From an uncultured Flavobacteriaceae bacterium (GTDB taxonomy: Bacteria; Bacteroidota; Bacteroidia; Flavobacteriales; Flavobacteriaceae), in contig CANKYF010000011.1 in the NCBI GenBank assembly GCA_947487895.1, forward strand, positions 85,598-149,597: DNA of 64,000 bases, in the 5' to 3' direction. The translations under genes were made by a program, and so were the position numbers. The stretch's first letter is position 1. Every line of letters starts with the position of its first letter. Shown here in pieces: positions 45,015-53,239 of the stretch. The notes under the pieces are model-generated. The model was not told the DNA's origin. It was given only the letters and a program-made list of their open reading frames with translations, and did no database searches.

Positions 45015-48000
45015 ATGAAAAACAGTATCGGTATGTTAGTTCGAGTAATTTTGAGGCACGAAAAATTGCACTTCGATTCAACTCAGCATAAATATCGAGA
45101 ACTAATACAAAAGTCAAAATCATTATTAGTTTGTACATTGATATTAATACTCTTTTTCAATTGTGAAAAAGAGGACGTTAAGCTAACTTCAAAAAAAATA
45201 TTTGAACCTGTTAAAGCTTCTTCAAGTAATATTGAATTCTCAAATAATCTCACAGAAAATGATAGCTTAAACTATTTTACCTATTCTTATTTGTATATGG
45301 GCGGCGGTGTTGCTGTTGGAGATGTAAATAACGATGGCTTAAAAGATATTTATTTTACAGGAAATCAGGTTGAAAACAAGTTATACATTAATAAAGGCAA
45401 TCTTCAATTTGAAGATGTAACAAAAACGGCAGGTGTTTCTGGAGATAACCGTTGGTACACAGGCGTTACCATGGCAGATGTGAACGCAGATGGCTATTTA
45501 GATATTTATTGTTCTGTAGCTGGCAAATTTCACCCAAAAGAGAATCAACTATTTATTAATAATCAAGATGGTACGTTTTCAGAAAAAGCTCAAGAATATG
45601 GTTTAGCTGATGTTGGTCAAAGTGTACAAACTACCTTTTTTGATTATGATAAAGATGGCGATTTAGATGTGTATGTGGCTAATTACCCTATCACTAAATT
45701 CAATGCTTCGGTATATGTGTATAAGCAACGAATGGCTAATGTGACTAATGTTGAAACAGATCATTTGTATAAAAATGACAATGGAAAGTTTATTGATGTT
45801 ACCGAAGAGGCTGGTGTTAAAAACTTTGGCCTCACATTAAGTGCTACGGTAGGTGATTTGAATAACGATTCTTGGCCAGATTTATATATTTCGAACGATT
45901 TTGCTTCTCCAGATTATTTATACATGAATAATGGTGACGGCACCTTTAGAGAGGTAGTGAAGGAATCCATGTCTCATACAGCCTTTTATGGAATGGGGGT
46001 TGATATTGCCGATTTTAATAATGATGGGAATCTAGACATTTACCAAGTTGATATGGATGCTAAAACTAATAAACGCAAAAAAGCAAATATGGCTGGTATG
46101 AACCCAGATTTGTTTTGGGGTGTTGTAGATGCTGGCTTTCATTACCAATACATGCAAAACTGTTTGCAATTAAATACAGGTGTTTTTAATGACGAAAATC
46201 CGTTCTTCTCAAATGTATCTAGAATAACTGGTGTGTCTTCTACAGATTGGAGTTGGGGACCTCTTTTTGCCGATTTTGATAACGACGGACTTAAAGATTT
46301 ATTCATTTCTAACGGAACACGAAGAGAAGTAAATAACCGAGATTTTTTTAATGCCATAGATGATGCATTTTCTATTGATAGTGATAAAACGTTAGAAATG
46401 AGTTTAAATATTCCTTCAGAAAGAATAGATAATTTCATGTATCAAAACCTAGGAGATTTAAAATTCAAACAAGCTAATAAAGATTGGGGTATTGAGTTTA
46501 AAGGATTCTCAAATGGTGTTGCCTATGCAGATTTAGATAATGATGGAGATTTGGAAATAATCACTAATAATATTGATGATAAGGCGTCTGTCTTTAAAAA
46601 TACAAGTTCAGAAACCAATAACTATATCACAATAAATTTTGAAGGAACACCTAAAAATAAATTTGGCTTAGGGAATAGGGTATATCTAACTACTGGCGAT
46701 ACAACTCAAATGCAGGAACTAACGTTGAGCAGAGGTTTTCAATCATCAGTAGCTCCAGAACTACATTTTGGTTTGGGAAATTACAAAAACATTGATGAAT
46801 TAAAAGTTGTTTGGAATGATGGTAAAACGCAAGTTTTAAATAATGTTTCTATAAATAAGTTACAGACTTTAAAATATGAAGATGCTATTAAAGAATTGGA
46901 AGATTCTAATGTAAATGAGCAATTGTTCAATTCTAATGTGAGTGGCGTTTTTCCAAAGTACAAACACAACGAAAATACCTTTGATGATTTTAAATATCAG
47001 GTATTACTGCCTCATAAAATGTCGTCTTTTGGTCCAGCATTGGCGGTAGGAGATTTAAATAATGATGACTTAGATGATTATTTTGTTGGTGGAGCTTTTA
47101 ATAGGTTAGGCGCTTTGTTTTTTCAAACTGAAAATGGTTTTGAAGAACAAAATAATGAGTTTTTAAAAGCAGATAAACTAAGTGAAGATATAGGTGCTTT
47201 AGTTTTTGATGCCGATGCAGATGGTGATAATGATTTGTATGTAGTAAGTGGTGGTTATGAGTTTTCAGCTAAATCATCAAAACTGCAAGATAGGTTGTAT
47301 TTGAATGATGGTTCAGGAAATTTTAAAAAATCAGAGGCACTTCCTGAAATGATTACCAGCGGTTCAAAAGTTTATAACTTAGATTTTAATAAAGATGGAA
47401 AGCAAGATGTATTGGTTTTAGGAAGACAAATGCCCGGGAACTATCCTTCGCCAGTAAATAGTTATTTGTTAGAAAATAAAAGTGAAAAAGGAGTAGTAAA
47501 ATTTGAAGATGTTACTCAAAACTATGCAAACAGTTTGCAAAATTTAGGCATGGCAACATCGGCAGTTATAACAGATTTTAATAATGATGGGTGGCAAGAT
47601 TTTATAATAGTGGGTGAATGGATGCCTATTAAAATTTTTGAAAACAAAAAAGGAAAGTTCGTTGATATATCTGAAGCTATTGGATTAACAAATGATACCA
47701 CAGGTTGGTGGTGGAGCATCAATCAAGGTGATTTTGATGGGGATGGGGATACAGATTATATAGTTGGAAACAACGGACTAAATTACAAGTACAAAGCAAC
47801 AGATAAAGAAACCTTTGATATTTATGTAAACGACTTTGATCGCGATAGCAAAAAAGATATCGTATTGAGTTATTATAATGAAGGGGTACAATATCCTGTA
47901 AGAGGGCGTGAGTGTTCCTCACAACAAATCCCGCAGATAAAAAATAAATTTAAAAATTATGAGAGCTTTTCAAACGCCACTTTAGTAGATATATATGAAG

Positions 48001-48416
48001 AAACATCTTTAGAATCTGCATTACACTATCAAGTAAAATCTTTTGCAAGTGTGTATTTAGAAAATGACAATGGAACGTTTGTAATTCATGAACTTCCAAA
48101 AGAGGCGCAGTTATCTAGTATTAATGAGATTTTGGTTAAAGATTATGATAACGATGGGACATTAGATGTTTTGGTGGCGGGTAATTTGTTTGCTTCTGAA
48201 GTAGAAACTCCTAGAAATGATGGTGGCTATGGTGTATTTCTAAAAGGTAATGGCAAAGGAGAATTTAAAGCTATTACATCATCTAAAAGTGGGTTTTTTG
48301 TTCCAGGCGATGTGAAACAAATGAGTACTATTAAGACAAAGCATCAAGAATTTATTATAGCCGCTAAGAATAATGACTCTTTGCAGTTTATTAAATTGAA
48401 TAATATCAAAAAATAA
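45015..48416 (+). CDS. Giant VCBS/FG-GAP repeat lipoprotein with ASPIC/UnbV domain
   Basis: About 1134 residues. At least a dozen calcium-loop repeats of the pattern D-x-N/D-x-D-G-x-x-D (for example GDVNNDGLKDIYF, FDYDKDGDLDVYV, ADFDNDGLKDLFI, GDFDGDGDTDYIV, KDYDNDGTLDVLV) indicate a surface beta-propeller. An ASPIC/UnbV segment lies at ~575-620 (RGFQSSVAPELHFGLGNYKN). The membrane anchor LLVCTLILILFFNC is preceded by an unusually long, charged N-terminus encoded by a dispersed palindromic repeat (45036-45105), so the true start is uncertain: ATG 44997, ATG 45015 or a later TTG. Ten nt after glpD, it is probably the last operon member. Such proteins are common near sus loci; function unknown, possibly binding or processing of surface glycans. 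Confidence 0.8.
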   Translation: MKNSIGMLVRVILRHEKLHFDSTQHKYRELIQKSKSLLVCTLILILFFNCEKEDVKLTSKKIFEPVKASSSNIEFSNNLTENDSLNYFTYSYLYMGGGVAVGDVNNDGLKDIYFTGNQVENKLYINKGNLQFEDVTKTAGVSGDNRWYTGVTMADVNADGYLDIYCSVAGKFHPKENQLFINNQDGTFSEKAQEYGLADVGQSVQTTFFDYDKDGDLDVYVANYPITKFNASVYVYKQRMANVTNVETDHLYKNDNGKFIDVTEEAGVKNFGLTLSATVGDLNNDSWPDLYISNDFASPDYLYMNNGDGTFREVVKESMSHTAFYGMGVDIADFNNDGNLDIYQVDMDAKTNKRKKANMAGMNPDLFWGVVDAGFHYQYMQNCLQLNTGVFNDENPFFSNVSRITGVSSTDWSWGPLFADFDNDGLKDLFISNGTRREVNNRDFFNAIDDAFSIDSDKTLEMSLNIPSERIDNFMYQNLGDLKFKQANKDWGIEFKGFSNGVAYADLDNDGDLEIITNNIDDKASVFKNTSSETNNYITINFEGTPKNKFGLGNRVYLTTGDTTQMQELTLSRGFQSSVAPELHFGLGNYKNIDELKVVWNDGKTQVLNNVSINKLQTLKYEDAIKELEDSNVNEQLFNSNVSGVFPKYKHNENTFDDFKYQVLLPHKMSSFGPALAVGDLNNDDLDDYFVGGAFNRLGALFFQTENGFEEQNNEFLKADKLSEDIGALVFDADADGDNDLYVVSGGYEFSAKSSKLQDRLYLNDGSGNFKKSEALPEMITSGSKVYNLDFNKDGKQDVLVLGRQMPGNYPSPVNSYLLENKSEKGVVKFEDVTQNYANSLQNLGMATSAVITDFNNDGWQDFIIVGEWMPIKIFENKKGKFVDISEAIGLTNDTTGWWWSINQGDFDGDGDTDYIVGNNGLNYKYKATDKETFDIYVNDFDRDSKKDIVLSYYNEGVQYPVRGRECSSQQIPQIKNKFKNYESFSNATLVDIYEETSLESALHYQVKSFASVYLENDNGTFVIHELPKEAQLSSINEILVKDYDNDGTLDVLVAGNLFASEVETPRNDGGYGVFLKGNGKGEFKAITSSKSGFFVPGDVKQMSTIKTKHQEFIIAAKNNDSLQFIKLNNIKK
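45036..45105. repeat. Flavobacterial-type dispersed palindromic repeat inside the 5' end of a gene
   Basis: The 70-bp segment starts TTAGTTCGAG and ends TCGAGAACTAA, with inner complementary patches (TTGAG ... CTCA). Its ends match each other as an imperfect inverted repeat. It resembles the short 'AGTTCGAG...CGAGAACT' repeats common between flavobacterial genes (from memory, not searched). Here it stays in frame and codes for the odd leader ahead of the lipoprotein anchor. Confidence 0.55.
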
Positions 48417-48446
48417 AATAACTTATAAATTATAGTTCCCTTTCTG

Positions 48447-48475
48447 AAAAAGCATTGCATTTGCAATGCTTTTTT
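48447..48475 (+). terminator. Intrinsic terminator after the VCBS gene
   Basis: AAAAAGCATTGCA and TGCAATGCTTTTT form a 13-bp stem with a tiny loop and end in a T tract, 30 nt after the stop codon. It closes the GH36-SSS-glpK-glpD-VCBS transcription unit. Confidence 0.88.
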
Positions 48476-48553
48476 GTTGTTATAATTGAAGTATTTGAAA
48501 AAAGTAAAGCAAAATGCGTATGTTTATAATCTAAATTAAAACGTGACCAATAT

Positions 48554-49876
48554 ATGAAGAAGCTCGCATTACATTGGAAAATATTAATAGGTATGTTAAT
48601 AGGTGTCCTTTTCGGATTCATAATGGCATCAGTTAATGGGCAAGTGTTTGTAATGGATTGGGTAGATCCTATAGGTAAGATCTTTGTAAGACTATTAAAG
48701 CTCATAGCAGTACCTTTAATTTTAGCTTCTTTAATTAAGGGGATATCTGATTTAAAAGATATCTCTAAGTTTAAAAAGATGGGGTTACGTACCATAGTTA
48801 TTTACATAATAACTACAGTTATTGCTATTACTATAGGCTTAGGGCTTGTAAATACTTTAAAACCAGGTGAAGGTATTACAGAAGAAACCGTAAGCATGCT
48901 AAAAGAAAAATACTCATCTAGTGAGAAAGCTAAAACTATTTTAAGTAATGCCCAACAACAGAAAGAAGCAGGGCCTTTAGAGTTTTTAGTAGATATGGTA
49001 CCAGACAACGCTATTTATGCTATGAGTAATAATAAATTGATGCTGCAAGTTATAGTATTTGCTATTTTACTAGGTATTTGCTTATTGTTAGTTCCTGAAG
49101 AAAAAGCAAAACCCTTAAAAAACTTCTTTGATTCTTTAAATGAAGTGGTGCTTAAAATGGTAGATATTATCATGCTTTTTGCGCCTTATGCTGTTTTTGC
49201 ATTATTAGCAAGCGTAGTAGTCTCTGCAGACGATCCAGATATTCTTTTAGCATTATTAAAGTATGCTGGAGTGGTAGTATTAGGGTTATTTTTGATGATC
49301 TGTTTTTATTTAGTAATACTCTCTGTTTACGTTAAAAAATCACCATTATGGTTTATTAGTAAAATAAGTCCAGCACAATTATTGGCATTTTCAACTAGTA
49401 GTAGTGCCGCAGCTTTACCAGTTACAATGGAGCGTGTTGAAGAACATGTGGGCGTAGATAAAGAAGTTTCAAGTTTTGTATTGCCAGTAGGAGCAACCAT
49501 TAATATGGATGGTACAAGCTTATATCAAGGTGTAGCCGCTGTATTTATTATGCAAGTATTATGGCCAGAAGGTTTGGTGTTTAGTAATCAGTTAATGATC
49601 ATTCTAACCGCACTATTAGCTTCAATTGGTAGTGCAGCAGTGCCCGGAGCGGGTATGGTAATGCTTGTTATTGTATTAGAAGCCATTGGTTTTCCTTCAG
49701 ATTTATTGCCCATTGCGTTAGCTTTAATTTTTGCAGTAGACAGACCTCTAGATATGTGTAGAACTACCGTTAATGTTACTGGTGATGCAACAGTATCAAC
49801 AATCATTGCAAAATCTTTAGGTAAATTAGGAGAACCTAATGTAAAGAATTGGGATGATAATTACCCGGTAGAATAA
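48554..49876 (+). CDS. Dicarboxylate/amino acid:cation symporter (DAACS/SLC1 family)
   Basis: A 440-residue inner-membrane symporter of the GltP/DctA/GltT fold. Motifs: KIFVRLLKLIAVPLILASLI in TM2, the serine-rich re-entrant loop AFSTSSSAAALPVTMERVEE (~280), the NMDGTSLYQGVAAVFIMQ helix (~317) and, in TM8, DRPLDMCRTTVNVTGDAT (~396) where Arg/Asp/Asn residues set substrate choice. Substrates in the family are C4-dicarboxylates, glutamate/aspartate or neutral amino acids; I cannot choose firmly. It stands alone after a terminator and ends 3 nt before a convergent gene. Confidence 0.93.
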   Translation: MKKLALHWKILIGMLIGVLFGFIMASVNGQVFVMDWVDPIGKIFVRLLKLIAVPLILASLIKGISDLKDISKFKKMGLRTIVIYIITTVIAITIGLGLVNTLKPGEGITEETVSMLKEKYSSSEKAKTILSNAQQQKEAGPLEFLVDMVPDNAIYAMSNNKLMLQVIVFAILLGICLLLVPEEKAKPLKNFFDSLNEVVLKMVDIIMLFAPYAVFALLASVVVSADDPDILLALLKYAGVVVLGLFLMICFYLVILSVYVKKSPLWFISKISPAQLLAFSTSSSAAALPVTMERVEEHVGVDKEVSSFVLPVGATINMDGTSLYQGVAAVFIMQVLWPEGLVFSNQLMIILTALLASIGSAAVPGAGMVMLVIVLEAIGFPSDLLPIALALIFAVDRPLDMCRTTVNVTGDATVSTIIAKSLGKLGEPNVKNWDDNYPVE

Positions 49877-49879
49877 ATT

Positions 49880-50350
49880 TTAGTCTATTCTAATATAGTT
49901 TTCGGCAAACATAGGATGACCTTCGCCATCAATTCTAACTTGACTAAACGAGTTTTCAGTAAGTGTTATGTCAAAAACAAAAGCACTATCGCTAGCTATG
50001 TGTGGACTCATTGTTTTAGAACCATAATCTAAAATTTCGGTAAGTACATTGTTTTCAATTTTGTATGATCCAAAACCAAACCAATCGGTAGAATCTGAAG
50101 GGATAAATCTACACCACATCACATTTGAATCTGTAAAGACTTTAATATGTCTATTTTCTTTTGAAGTTTTAAATGTATCTATGACTTTACCATCAATATA
50201 GTTGTAATAACTAGTTCTTTCCCAAGTGCCTTTTAATGAAGGACTTTTTTCTGCGATATCATTGGTAAGAGTTTCATTTGTAGTTTTACTATTATTACAA
50301 GAAAAGGTGAAAATTAAAATTGTAGCTAAGGTGTATATGTATGTTTTCAT
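49880..50350 (-). CDS. Small lipocalin-like lipoprotein, function unknown
   Basis: A 156-residue lipoprotein (signal IYTLATILIFTFSC, Cys ~18). After the anchor it reads LKGTWERTSYYNYIDGK, then alternating short beta-strands (HIKVFTDSNVMWC, FGFGSYKIENNVLTEILDYG), the layout of lipocalin-like DUF families in Bacteroidetes. No catalytic motif is seen. Convergent with the symporter (3-nt gap) and divergent from trxB. Confidence 0.7.
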   Translation of the reverse strand: MKTYIYTLATILIFTFSCNNSKTTNETLTNDIAEKSPSLKGTWERTSYYNYIDGKVIDTFKTSKENRHIKVFTDSNVMWCRFIPSDSTDWFGFGSYKIENNVLTEILDYGSKTMSPHIASDSAFVFDITLTENSFSQVRIDGEGHPMFAENYIRID

Positions 50351-50477
50351 AATGGGAAGGTGTTGGTTTACTTCAATTTACGAAAAATATGAATACAAAT
50401 AATTTTATGATAGATTTTAAATATGTCTTTATAATAAAGTGTTAATAAGTTAAGTGTAAGTTTTCTGTTAAAAAGTC

Positions 50478-50485
50478 TACTTTTG
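50478..50485 (+). promoter_or_regulatory. Candidate -7 element for trxB
   Basis: TACTTTTG is an exact TAnnTTTG match 22 nt before the trxB start codon. The -33 region shows only GTG at a 21-nt spacing, so the assignment is tentative. Confidence 0.4.
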
Positions 50486-50506
50486 TTATAATAAATTAAA
50501 AAGATT

Positions 50507-51487
50507 ATGTCTGAAATAATAGAAAGAGTTAAATGTTTAATTATTGGTTCTGGGCCTGCTGGTTATACGGCTGCAATATATGCGGCTAGAGCTAATATGG
50601 CGCCAGTGTTATATCAAGGAACGCAACCTGGTGGACAATTAACAACTACTAATGAGGTTGAAAATTTCCCAGGATATCCAGATGGTGTTACAGGGCCTGA
50701 AATGATGATGCAATTACAAGCACAAGCACAACGTTTTGAAGCAGATATTCGTGATGGTTGGGTGACTAAAGTAGATTTTTCTGGAGATGTACATAAGGTG
50801 TGGATTAACGACACTAAAGAAATTCATGCAGATACGGTTATTATCTCTACTGGAGCTTCTGCTAAATATTTAGGCCTAGAGTCTGAACAGAAGTATTTGA
50901 AATTAGGAGGAGGAGTTTCAGCTTGTGCGGTATGTGATGGGTTTTTCTACAGAAATCAAGAAGTTGTGATAGTAGGGGCAGGAGATTCTGCTTGTGAAGA
51001 AGCACATTACTTATCTAAGCTTTGTAAGAAAGTGACAATGTTGGTAAGACGTGATGAATTTAGAGCCTCTAAGATTATGGAAGCTCGTGTTAAAAATACT
51101 GAAAACATAGAAATTTTGTTTAATACCGAAACAGATGAGGTTTTAGGTGATGGACAAGTAGTTACAGGTGTACGTGTTGTCAATAATAAAACAAATGAAA
51201 AACACGATATAGAAGCTACAGGTTTCTTTGTAGCAATTGGTCATAAACCTAATACAGACATTTTTAAAGGCTATATAGATTTAGACGAAACGGGTTATAT
51301 CATTAATGTTCCTGGGTCATCTAAAACTAATGTTGAAGGCGTTTTTGTTTCTGGTGATGCGGCAGATCATGTATATAGACAAGCTGTAACTGCAGCAGGT
51401 ACTGGATGTATGGCGGCATTAGATGCTGAAAGATATTTAGCAGCTAAAGATGCTACTTTTGAAGTGTCTACATCAACTTATAACTAG
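50507..51487 (+). CDS. trxB: Thioredoxin-disulfide reductase
   Basis: A 326-residue cytoplasmic flavoenzyme passing electrons from NADPH to thioredoxin. The FAD-binding IIGSGPAGYTAAIYAARANM is at ~12-31, followed by QPGGQLTTTNEVENFPGYPD, the redox-active CAVCDG (~143-148), the NADPH motif VVIGAGDSACEEA read here as VIVGAGDSACEEA (~160) and the C-terminal FVSGDAADHVYRQAVTAAGT. Length is standard. A single-gene unit with its own candidate promoter and terminator. Confidence 0.97.
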   Translation: MSEIIERVKCLIIGSGPAGYTAAIYAARANMAPVLYQGTQPGGQLTTTNEVENFPGYPDGVTGPEMMMQLQAQAQRFEADIRDGWVTKVDFSGDVHKVWINDTKEIHADTVIISTGASAKYLGLESEQKYLKLGGGVSACAVCDGFFYRNQEVVIVGAGDSACEEAHYLSKLCKKVTMLVRRDEFRASKIMEARVKNTENIEILFNTETDEVLGDGQVVTGVRVVNNKTNEKHDIEATGFFVAIGHKPNTDIFKGYIDLDETGYIINVPGSSKTNVEGVFVSGDAADHVYRQAVTAAGTGCMAALDAERYLAAKDATFEVSTSTYN

Positions 51488-51507
51488 AATTTTAAATTGA
51501 AATATAT

Positions 51508-51540
51508 AAAGCCAAAGTTTTAATTGCTTTGGCTTTTTAG
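51508..51540 (+). terminator. Intrinsic terminator after trxB
   Basis: AAAGCCAAAG (51508-51517) and CTTTGGCTTT (51527-51536) pair across a 9-nt loop and run into TTTTT, 20 nt after the trxB stop. Confidence 0.88.
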
Positions 51541-51591
51541 TGTTTTGTAGTTATTTAAAAATATGTTTTCTTTGAAAACTATTTTTAAAAA

Positions 51592-51666
51592 CGGGATGTG
51601 GCGCAGTCCGGTTAGCGTACACGGCTGGGGGCCGTGTGGTCGCAGGTTCAAATCCTGTCATCCCGA
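51592..51666 (+). tRNA. tRNA-Pro (anticodon GGG)
   Basis: A 75-nt cloverleaf. The acceptor arms CGGGATG and CATCCCG pair perfectly with discriminator A; the D arm contains GGCGCAGTCCGGTTAGCG; the anticodon stem ACACGG/CCGTGT encloses the loop CTGGGGG, giving anticodon GGG (proline); the T arm is GCAGG-TTCAAAT-CCTGT. The CCA end is not encoded. A copy of the last 17 nt plus 2 flanking bases recurs 127 bp downstream. Confidence 0.95.
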
Positions 51667-51776
51667 CAAAATAAAGCTTTGGTTTTTGTAGAAAGTGTGC
51701 TTTCTTAATAAAACTAGAGCTTTTATTTTTAAATAAAGCCAAGCTTTATTTGCAATAAGGGTTTTGTGGATTATCT

Positions 51777-51795
51777 AAATCCTGTCATCCCGACA
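51777..51795 (+). repeat. 19-bp duplication of the tRNA-Pro 3' end (attachment-site-like)
   Basis: AAATCCTGTCATCCCGACA at 51777-51795 is identical to 51650-51668, which covers the T-loop end, the acceptor strand and two flanking bases of tRNA-Pro. The 5' parts of a tRNA are absent here. Direct repeats of a tRNA 3' end are typical of integration sites; the 108 bp between copies hold no gene, so it could be a scar or a decayed second tRNA. Confidence 0.6.
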
Positions 51796-51881
51796 TAGCC
51801 TTAAATACTATAAAATATAGGTGTTTGAGGCTTTTGTTTTTTTAAGTTTATTGCTATGATTAATTTTTAGAGCCAATTACA

Positions 51882-51900
51882 TATATTTGTTAAAACAAAT
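51882..51900 (+). promoter_or_regulatory. MarR promoter -7 overlapped by palindromic operator
   Basis: TATATTTG (51882-51889) matches TAnnTTTG, and the inverted repeat ATTTGTT-AA-AACAAAT (51885-51900) overlaps it, 17 bp before the MarR start codon. This suits autorepression. The same ATTTGTTT...AAT core recurs at 52387-52406 in front of the next gene. Confidence 0.6.
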
Positions 51901-51917
51901 GTTGTTTAAGCTAGAAA

Positions 51918-52373
51918 ATGGAATTAGAGAAAATTTTGGATATACTTAAAATAAAAAAGGATGTAACTCAAAGAGAAAAGGTTGTAGCCAATATTCAAGT
52001 TAGGGGTAGCCGTTTTTTCTCCTTATTTAACAAACAGTTGAAGCCTTATGGTATTAGTGAAGTACAGTTTAATGTACTTAAAATATTGAGTAATAAACAT
52101 CCAATACCTATTCCATCTGGTGAAATATCTAAATTATTAATTAGTCAAGCATCTGATGTTACCAGAATTATTGACCGCATGATTAAAAAGGATTTGGTTA
52201 AACGAGAAATTCCAGAAGAAAATCGTAGAATGATATTAGTTTCGTTAACCGAACAAGGTTTAAAAAAGGTGGAAGAAACCAAAAATGTAGTAAACCAAAT
52301 AGTTGCCAAGACTGATGTGTGGTCTGATGAAGAGGTTGCTGTTTTAAACAAACTGCTAGATAAATTAGAATAA
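51918..52373 (+). CDS. MarR-family transcriptional regulator
   Basis: A 151-residue winged helix-turn-helix regulator. The MarR core is at ~35-125: GISEVQFNVLKILSNKHP, IPSGEISKLLISQASDVTRI (recognition helix), the wing IPEENRRMILVSLTEQG and a long C-terminal dimerisation helix. It binds DNA as a dimer, and palindromes sit in front of this gene and the following one, so a small autoregulated unit controlling the 207-aa protein is likely. The inducing ligand is unknown. Confidence 0.9.
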   Translation: MELEKILDILKIKKDVTQREKVVANIQVRGSRFFSLFNKQLKPYGISEVQFNVLKILSNKHPIPIPSGEISKLLISQASDVTRIIDRMIKKDLVKREIPEENRRMILVSLTEQGLKKVEETKNVVNQIVAKTDVWSDEEVAVLNKLLDKLE

Positions 52374-52386
52374 AAAATTTGTAAAA

Positions 52387-52406
52387 ATATTTGTTTAAAC
52401 GAATAT
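52387..52406. promoter_or_regulatory. Second MarR-type palindrome
   Basis: ATATTTGTTTAAACGAATAT is a 20-bp inverted repeat with a single mismatched pair, 20 bp before the next gene. It shares ATTTGTT and the AAC-x-AAT right arm with the operator at 51885-51900, suggesting that the MarR protein binds both. Confidence 0.6.
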
Positions 52407-52426
52407 TGTTATAACATTTTAAAAAA

Positions 52427-53050
52427 ATGAAAAAAGTATTTACATTAATTATTTTAAGTTGTATATGGAATATTATGAGTTCACAACAACCTCCAATTCC
52501 AGTAGAAGTTTTTGGAGGACACAGAGCATCATCTTATCAGCATGTGATTAATAAAAATGTATTTGATGATACATTTAATTTTTTTAATATCACCTCTTTT
52601 GATGCAGAATATAAAGAAGACCCAAGAAACGTTTTTCTAATTTCCAGTCTCTTCTCTTATAATATTGGAAAAGGTTTTTCTGCAGGCATAGGTGGAGAAA
52701 TACAAAGACCTGGAGCTTTTGTAATAGCAGGTGCGCAATACGCTTACAGCATGAATAATTTTTTATTGGTACTATTTCCATCGGTTAACTTAAATGGCAT
52801 TACCCAATATTCCCAATTTATGCTGCTTGAGTATCGTCCTAAAGTAAACGAAAAACTTAATGCATATCTAAAAATGCAATTTCTAGTGACTACCGATTTT
52901 AGTAATTACGATAGAGGCTATCAACAATTTAGGTTTGGTTTACAGCATGAAAATATTCAGTTTGGTTTGGCTGCAAATTTTGACCAGTTTAATTCCAATG
53001 AAATAACAACTAGTAACTTGGGTGTTTTTGTACGAACACTGTTTTTTTAA
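52427..53050 (+). CDS. Secreted, probably beta-barrel protein of unknown function
   Basis: A 207-residue protein with a signal peptide (MKKVFTLIILSCIWNIMSS, cleavage near SSQQ). The rest has many amphipathic strands ending in aromatic residues and a terminal Phe (FVRTLFF), which fits a small outer-membrane beta-barrel. It lies 53 bp after MarR behind a matching palindrome, so it is probably the MarR target. I do not recognise a named family with certainty and give no function. Confidence 0.6.
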   Translation: MKKVFTLIILSCIWNIMSSQQPPIPVEVFGGHRASSYQHVINKNVFDDTFNFFNITSFDAEYKEDPRNVFLISSLFSYNIGKGFSAGIGGEIQRPGAFVIAGAQYAYSMNNFLLVLFPSVNLNGITQYSQFMLLEYRPKVNEKLNAYLKMQFLVTTDFSNYDRGYQQFRFGLQHENIQFGLAANFDQFNSNEITTSNLGVFVRTLFF

Positions 53051-53070
53051 TCTAGCTTTTATCATTAACT

Positions 53071-53239
53071 ATGGGGAAAATAGACTTTTTCTAAAAGAAG
53101 AGGAATTTCAGAATACGAATTTATAGCTTTAATAGCGTTTTTAATGGCAAATGTAGCATTATCTATTGATGCCATTTTACTAGGTTTACCAGATATCGGG
53201 ACATCGTTCAATATTCATGTATATACTTGTATTACCTAA
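53071..53239 (+). pseudogene. N-terminal remnant of a Bcr/CflA-type MFS drug transporter
   Basis: From 53102 the frame reads GISEYEFIALIAFLMANVAL, then SIDAILLGLPDIGTSFNI, which matches the first transmembrane helix and loop of Bcr/CflA multidrug MFS transporters (pattern SIDA-LP-L--IG). It runs to TAA at 53237-53239. A plausible start ATGGGGAAAATAG at 53071 is in another frame, so at least one frameshift and a large 3' deletion have occurred. Only ~38 codons are recognisable. It lies directly downstream, tail to tail, of the HxlR regulator. Confidence 0.6.

Noticed and set aside
51777..51795. A second tRNA gene
   Set aside because: Only the 3' end is present; no D arm or anticodon arm can be folded upstream.
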